From contig OZ242308.1 of assembly GCA_965208015.1 (NCBI GenBank), positions 744,001-808,000 of the forward strand: 64,000 bases of DNA, given 5' to 3'. Source of the stretch: Bin87 sp965208015 (GTDB taxonomy: Bacteria; Chloroflexota; Dehalococcoidia; Lucifugimonadales; UBA3495). This document shows, in pieces, positions 59,962 through 64,000 of this stretch (positions are counted from its first letter, which is position 1; every line of letters begins with the position of its first letter). The position numbers and the translations under genes were made by a program. Below the pieces are notes generated by a model, which saw only the letters and a list, made by a program, of their open reading frames with translations, ran no database searches and was not told the origin of the DNA.

Positions 59962-60312
59962 ATGACCACCGAAAGCCGTCTCAGCCGACTCGAAGGCGCC
60001 TACGAACAGGCCAATGAGCGATTGGCCGACCACATCGAACGCTTCGCCGACATTTCCCGAAGGCTTGACAGACTGCACGATGAGATACAGAGCGTGCGCG
60101 GGGAGGTGCAAAGCGTGCGCGGGGAGATACAAAGCGTGCGCGGGGAGGTGCAGGGCCTTCGCGAAGAAATGAACGCCAACAACGCTGCCCTCCGCGCCGA
60201 AATGAATGCCAACGATGCCAGCATCCGCCGCGAAAGCCGCTGGATTGGCGGGATTATCATCGCCGGCATTGTCGTGACCGTGATCAGCGTCATCATTCAG
60301 CCGCTTTTATAA
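59962..60312 (+). CDS. Coiled-coil protein with C-terminal membrane anchor
   Basis: 116 aa from ATG 59962. Residues 1-90 are a continuous coiled coil including the 7-residue repeat EIQSVRG / EVQSVRG / EIQSVRG / EVQGLRE; a membrane helix WIGGIIIAGIVVTVISVIIQPLL ends the protein. Same general type as 33297-33664 and 41997-42371 but with the helix at the other end. Such proteins may be scaffold or phage-like. Gene lies divergent from the CaiB gene. Confidence 0.65.
   Translation: MTTESRLSRLEGAYEQANERLADHIERFADISRRLDRLHDEIQSVRGEVQSVRGEIQSVRGEVQGLREEMNANNAALRAEMNANDASIRRESRWIGGIIIAGIVVTVISVIIQPLL
60082..60152 (+). repeat. 21-bp tandem repeat inside the coiled-coil gene
   Basis: About 3.4 copies of a 21-base unit (GAGRTRCARAGCGTGCGCGGG) run from 60082 to 60152, each coding for one heptad. 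Slippage here would change the length of the coiled coil by whole heptads. Confidence 0.75.
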
Positions 60313-60375
60313 GACACGCCGCGTGGTACTATGCAGCCATTGAGTGATGCCACCGTACCTTTGGGAGGAGTAACC

Positions 60376-62709
60376 ATGACCACCACTCAGCAATCCGCCG
60401 CTACCAACGGCTACAGCGTAATCGGAAGCCGACCCATCCGGCACGACGGGACCGACAAGGTCACCGGCCGGGCGCAGTACGGCGCGGATATCTCGCTGCC
60501 GGGGATGCTCTACGGCAAGGTGCTGCGCAGCCCGCACGCCCACGCCCGGATCAAGAGCATCGACACCAGCAAGGCGGAGGCCATGCCCGGCGTCCACGCG
60601 GTGGTGACGTCGGCCGATCTGCCGCAGGCCGGCGGACGGGTGCTGGACCTGGGCGAGGGGGCGATGATCAACCCCAAGTTCCTGAGCAACAATTGCCTGG
60701 CGGCAGAGAAGGCCCTATACAAGGGCCATGCCATCGCCGCGGTGGCCGCGGACAGCGCCCATGAGGCCGAACTGGCCCTGGCGCTCATCGAAGTCGACTA
60801 CGAGGTGCTGGAGCCCGTGACCGACGTTCTTGAAGCCATGCGCGACGACGCGCCGCTGGTCCACGAGCGTCTGGCCAACCTGAACGACCCCAACGTGCGA
60901 CCCGGCGGACTGCTGGGTGAGGGCGATGCCGGCAAGGTGGGCAACGTGCCGAACCGGTACTTCTACGAACTGGGCGACATCGAGGCCGGTTTCGCCGCAG
61001 CCGACGTGGTGATCGAGCGGGAGTTCCGCACCAAGGCGGTGCACCAGGGCTACATCGAACCCCACGCGGCGACGGCGCTGTGGAACGCGGACGACTCGCT
61101 GCACATCTGGTGCAGCAGCCAGGGGCACTTCAACGTGCGCGATCAGACCTCCACCATCCTGGGCATTCCGGTGTCGAAGGTGCTGGTGACGCAACTGGAG
61201 ATCGGTGGCGGGTTCGGCGGCAAGACGCTGGTGTACCTGGAGCCGGTGGCCGCCGTGCTGTCACGCAAGACGGGCCGGCCGGTGAAGATCCAGATGTCCC
61301 GCACCGAGGTGTTCGAGGGCACCGGCCCGACGTCCGGCGGTTACATGCGAGTGAAGATGGGCGTCACCAATGACGGCAAGATCACCGCCGCCGACGTGGT
61401 CCTGTTTTACGAGGCCGGCGCGTATCCCGGCTCGCCGGTGAACCCGGGAGCGCAGTGCGCCCTGTCCTGCTACAACATCGCCAACGGACGGATCGAAGCG
61501 GCCGACGTGGTGCTGAACCATCCCAAGACGGCGGCCTACCGCGCCCCCGGTTCGCCGGCGGCCTGCTTCGCCGTCGAGACTGTGGTGGACGAAATCTGTG
61601 AACAGATCGGGATGGACAAGCTCGACTTCCGCACGCTGAACGGGGCCAAGCAGGGTGACCGCCGGGTGACCGGGCCGCAGTTCGGCAGCATCGGCTGGCT
61701 GGAAACGTTGCAGGCGCTTCGCGAGCATGACCACTGGAACTCTCCCATCGACCGCACCCCTGAAGCCGAGGGCAAGAAGGTGGGCCGGGGCGTCGCCGGC
61801 GGCTTCTGGTTCAACGGCGCCGGCCCGGCCAGCGCCATCGTCAGCGTTCTCGGGGACGGAACGGTGAGCCTGGTGGAGGGCTCGCCCGACATCGGCGGCA
61901 CCCGCGCCGTGGCGGCGATGCACGTTGCCGAGGTGCTGGGCCTCGCGGCTGAGGACGTTGCGCCGTCGGTGGGCGACACCAACTCCATCGGCTGGACCTC
62001 GATGACCGGCGGCAGCGGTGTCGCTTTCAAGACGGGTTGGGCATCCTACGAGGCGGCCCAGGACGTGAAGCAGCAGATGATCAACCGGGCGGCGCGCATC
62101 TGGGACATCGACCCCGAGAACGTGGAATACGACAACGGCGTGATCCAGCACAAGTCGGAGCCGGAACTGCGGTTCACCTTCCGCGAACTGGCGTCGCGGC
62201 TGAACGGCACCGGCGGCCCCATCGTCGGGCGGGCCAACGTGTCGCCCACCGGCGTGGGCGGCGCCTACGCGCTGCACATCGCCGACGTGGCGGTGGATGA
62301 AGACACGGGCAAGGTTGACATCCTGCGCTACACGGCTATCCAGGACGCGGGCACGGCCATCCACCCGTCCTACGTGGAAGGGCAGATCCAGGGCGGCGCG
62401 GTGCAGGGTATCGGCTGGGCGCTCAACGAGGAGTACTTCTTCAACGACGACGCCCAGATGCAGAACTCCAGCTTCCTGGACTATCGCATGCCCACGGCGC
62501 TGGACCTGCCGATGATCGACACCGTGGTCGTTGAGGTGCCCAACCCCGGGCATCCCTACGGCGTGCGCGGCGTGGGCGAGGTTCCCATCGTCCCCCCGAT
62601 GGCGGCCATCGCCAACGCCATCCACGACGCCACGGGCGTACGCATGCAGAACCTGCCCATGAACCCCGGCGCGGTGCTGGAAGCGCTGTGGGAGCAGAAC
62701 GGAGGCTGA
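60376..62709 (+). CDS. Xanthine dehydrogenase-family protein, molybdopterin-binding subunit
   Basis: 777 aa from ATG 60376 (GGGAGGAG nine bases upstream). The domain order is the Ald_Xan_dh_C domain ('SVIGSRPIRHDGTDKVTGRAQYGADISLPGMLYGKVLRSPHAHARI') then the MoCo-binding part with 'QGHFNVRDQTSTILGIP', 'LEIGGGFGGKT' and AAYRAPGSPAACFAVE. The active loop is that of xanthine-type hydroxylases, not the AYRCSFR of CO dehydrogenase. It oxidises an aldehyde, purine or other heterocycle; the FAD and 2Fe-2S partners usually next to it are absent in the window, so they must be elsewhere or it is orphan. Confidence 0.9.
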   Translation: MTTTQQSAATNGYSVIGSRPIRHDGTDKVTGRAQYGADISLPGMLYGKVLRSPHAHARIKSIDTSKAEAMPGVHAVVTSADLPQAGGRVLDLGEGAMINPKFLSNNCLAAEKALYKGHAIAAVAADSAHEAELALALIEVDYEVLEPVTDVLEAMRDDAPLVHERLANLNDPNVRPGGLLGEGDAGKVGNVPNRYFYELGDIEAGFAAADVVIEREFRTKAVHQGYIEPHAATALWNADDSLHIWCSSQGHFNVRDQTSTILGIPVSKVLVTQLEIGGGFGGKTLVYLEPVAAVLSRKTGRPVKIQMSRTEVFEGTGPTSGGYMRVKMGVTNDGKITAADVVLFYEAGAYPGSPVNPGAQCALSCYNIANGRIEAADVVLNHPKTAAYRAPGSPAACFAVETVVDEICEQIGMDKLDFRTLNGAKQGDRRVTGPQFGSIGWLETLQALREHDHWNSPIDRTPEAEGKKVGRGVAGGFWFNGAGPASAIVSVLGDGTVSLVEGSPDIGGTRAVAAMHVAEVLGLAAEDVAPSVGDTNSIGWTSMTGGSGVAFKTGWASYEAAQDVKQQMINRAARIWDIDPENVEYDNGVIQHKSEPELRFTFRELASRLNGTGGPIVGRANVSPTGVGGAYALHIADVAVDEDTGKVDILRYTAIQDAGTAIHPSYVEGQIQGGAVQGIGWALNEEYFFNDDAQMQNSSFLDYRMPTALDLPMIDTVVVEVPNPGHPYGVRGVGEVPIVPPMAAIANAIHDATGVRMQNLPMNPGAVLEALWEQNGG

Positions 62710-62742
62710 TTCCGCGGTCAAAAGCGGCCCGTAAGGTAAGAT

Positions 62743-62785
62743 GTAGAGGCGGACCTGCCGCGGCGGGTTCGCCTCTACTCCTTTT
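62743..62785 (+). terminator. Intrinsic terminator after the molybdopterin subunit gene
   Basis: GTAGAGGCGGACC (62743-62755) pairs with GGTTCGCCTCTAC (62766-62778), 13 pairs with one G-U, then TCCTTTT. A strong Rho-independent signal 34 bases past the stop. Confidence 0.8.
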
Positions 62786-62803
62786 GATTACTGTGGAGAC
62801 GCC

Positions 62804-63160
62804 ATGAATTACGATCCGCTGGAGTTGCTTGACTTGGCTGATCAGGCGATTGCCCTCGCCGACCATGATGGGGGGTCTATTCTGCTGTGGCGGGCCACCG
62901 AGGCCGCACTATGCGACTTGGCCGATCATTACGGCCAGCCCCATGATAACGAAGACGATCTGGTACGCTTCGTCAAGTGGCTGGACGTGAAGCACGATCG
63001 CGGTATCGAGAACTGGCACCTGGTCGCATATTTCGCGGCCGGGTCGTTCATGAGCAATGCGAAGTGGCATTACGAGGAATGGGAGGAGATGCGGTACTCC
63101 GTACCAAACGTCCGTAAATTTGTAGAAACCTTGCTCGGCTATCACAAAGCCACACTATGA
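62804..63160 (+). CDS. PaREP1/HEPN-like small protein, first of an overlapping pair
   Basis: 118 aa, all-helical. 'LLDLADQAIALADHDGGSILLWRATEAALCDLADHYG' is the repeated helix pattern of PaREP1-type proteins, then 'WHLVAYFAAGSFMSNAKWHYEEWEEMRYSVPNVRKFVETLL'. No RxxxxH HEPN nuclease motif. Related to 33736-34113. The stop TGA overlaps the ATG of the next gene (ATGA). Confidence 0.55.
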   Translation: MNYDPLELLDLADQAIALADHDGGSILLWRATEAALCDLADHYGQPHDNEDDLVRFVKWLDVKHDRGIENWHLVAYFAAGSFMSNAKWHYEEWEEMRYSVPNVRKFVETLLGYHKATL

Positions 63161-63522
63161 CTTTTCAGGAGCGCATCAGCGTCACGGAAGAATATCTACG
63201 GCTGGGCAACCGTCTGGTTAGAGAGGGCGAATACACCGTCGCCGGTGAAATGCTTTGGGGCGCCGTGCATAACGCTATTCAAGCCATTGGTGTACGACAT
63301 AACCTGTTGGGCGACAGGGAAGAAGTCAGGCGGGCGGCGGTAGTAAGCCATCTGGTGAACGTTCATGGATACGGCGATTTCCTGTACGACCAGCTCAGGT
63401 TAGCTGGACGACTGCACGGACACTTCTACAATCGAAATCTGCAAGAGCACGACCTGCCTGGGTTGATGCAGGCAACGCAGCAATACATCGACAGCCTGTT
63501 GAACATAGCCGGAGCGCCCTGA
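63157..63522 (+). CDS. PaREP1/HEPN-like small protein, second of the pair
   Basis: 121 aa. Pattern 'LRLGNRLVREGEYTVAGEMLWGAVHNAIQAIGVRHNLLG' and 'RLAGRLHGHFYNRNLQEHDLPGLMQATQQYIDSLL'. The RxxHGHFYNRN segment is typical of the PaREP1 group. It is translationally coupled to the gene before it, so they probably make a hetero-oligomer; a toxin-antitoxin or nucleotidyltransferase-type link is possible but not shown. Confidence 0.6.
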   Translation: MTFQERISVTEEYLRLGNRLVREGEYTVAGEMLWGAVHNAIQAIGVRHNLLGDREEVRRAAVVSHLVNVHGYGDFLYDQLRLAGRLHGHFYNRNLQEHDLPGLMQATQQYIDSLLNIAGAP

Positions 63523-63601
63523 CGGGCATCGACGACGCTATTCCTTGCCTGCGCTATGTACCTTCATCGTATCGCCGCTGAGCAGAACGGGAGATTACGC
63601 A

Positions 63602-64000
63602 ATGGCGACGCCGACCTACGGGGATTTGATACGGGTTGACACCGACAATGGCGCGGTTCCCGAAGTTTTGCCGCGCGTGCCTCTGGGAGCAGATGTATCG
63701 TCCGGGGGCGTGGATGAAGCGACTCTGCAAGACCTCTTGTTTCGGTTCCCGCAAACGCTGCCCATTGCCGCCATCGACCCGGCCTACGCCGGAGCTGTTC
63801 CGATTTGTAAGGAATTGGCCCTGCCGGCCGGTTCCGCCGATGCGGTGTACGTCAATCATTTGGGCCGGCTTACGCTGGCCGAGTTCAAGCTGTGGCGCAA
63901 CCCGCAGGCAAGGCGTGAGGTGATCGGTCAAATCCTGGACTACGCGAAGGACCTGGCCTCCTGGGAATATGAGGACTTGCAGCGGCAGGTTTCGCTCAGG
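63602..64000 (+). CDS. PD-(D/E)XK nuclease family protein, cut by the window end
   Basis: Frame open from ATG 63602 (GGGAG eight bases upstream) to the end of the window, 133 codons so far. The core is clear: Asp80 in GSADAVYVNH, Glu94 and Lys96 in TLAEFKLWRN, then Gln110 and Tyr114 in GQILDYAK, a QxxxY helix as in RecB/Cas4-like nucleases. The upstream 80 residues hold 'ATLQDLLFRFPQTLPIAAIDPAYAG', a usual lead-in of this family. It follows the HEPN-like pair by 79 bases. The opposite-strand frame 63554-63931 is only its shadow. Confidence 0.75.
   Translation, partial: MATPTYGDLIRVDTDNGAVPEVLPRVPLGADVSSGGVDEATLQDLLFRFPQTLPIAAIDPAYAGAVPICKELALPAGSADAVYVNHLGRLTLAEFKLWRNPQARREVIGQILDYAKDLASWEYEDLQRQVSLR

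Noticed and set aside
60040..60160. Repeats at 60082-60152 considered as a CRISPR array
   Set aside because: Units are contiguous without spacers and code for heptads in frame.
61261..62721. 486-aa minus-strand frame opposite the molybdopterin subunit
   Set aside because: Shadow frame with His/Arg/Val-rich text and no start signal.

Overview
This 64 kb window is a high-GC, gene-dense bacterial chromosome segment. Several things suggest an aerobic, heterotrophic member of the Chloroflexota, perhaps of the SAR202/Dehalococcoidia type: catabolic paralogue families (carboxymuconolactone-decarboxylase-like proteins, flavin-dependent LLM oxidoreductases, a CaiB-type CoA transferase, SMP-30 and NHL beta-propellers), a DUF1800/DUF1501 pair, many Uma2 nucleases and small coiled-coil membrane proteins. 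This assignment is inference; there is no rRNA or other marker gene in the window. I saw no tRNA, rRNA or CRISPR array.

Region by region. 1-3.3 kb: the end of an amidohydrolase and three tandem CMD-family genes. 3.5-12.1 kb: an accessory island with a frameshifted IS701-like transposase, a low-GC two-TM protein, an IS1380-like remnant, a two-gene P-loop ATPase module behind a 31-bp near-perfect palindrome, a cut-off HEPN/RES toxin N-terminus, and a decayed ISAs1 element inserted in a coiled-coil gene. 12.7-16.4 kb: two tandem NCS2 permeases with an unusual cytoplasmic tail that resembles a degenerate RsbW-type ATPase domain. 16.8-22.3 kb: SMP-30 hydrolase, a HigB-like toxin flanked by two near-identical candidate antitoxins, cupin, CoA-binding protein, DUF4058 protein, and a DNA methyltransferase fused to an HNH domain. 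22.6-26.9 kb: DUF1800, small membrane protein, DUF1501 and NHL genes, preceded by a good sigma70 promoter and closed by a hairpin. 27.1-32 kb: Fur-family regulator, von Willebrand A membrane protein, RecF, sirtuin and MscS channel.

32-36.9 kb: a glycine-reductase-B-like selenoprotein whose reading frame crosses an in-frame TGA (selenocysteine), a frameshifted coiled-coil protein, a zinc alcohol dehydrogenase, a DUF2335 protein and a small P-loop kinase. 37-44 kb: acyl-CoA synthetase, a very divergent ATP-PEPCK-like protein, and malate synthase. 44-50.1 kb: three tandem Uma2 nucleases, a stand-alone 5'-3' exonuclease, a TIGR01906 membrane protein, a fourth Uma2, MazG and SppA. 50.2-51.8 kb: a translationally coupled ATPase plus PD-(D/E)XK nuclease pair, the best candidate here for an undescribed defence module. 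51.8-62.7 kb: catabolic genes (two LLM oxidoreductases, YceI lipoprotein, M24 peptidase, a degenerate SDR with a His/Cys-rich insertion, CaiB transferase, molybdopterin oxidase). 62.8-64 kb: two overlapping PaREP1/HEPN-like genes and a nuclease cut by the window end.

Two signals recur. Promoters of the form TTGACA-17/18-TAGNAT stand upstream of several genes, and dispersed CAGGAT-rich inverted repeats fill gaps between genes. Several frameshifts are single-base losses in homopolymers, so they may be real decay or assembly error.
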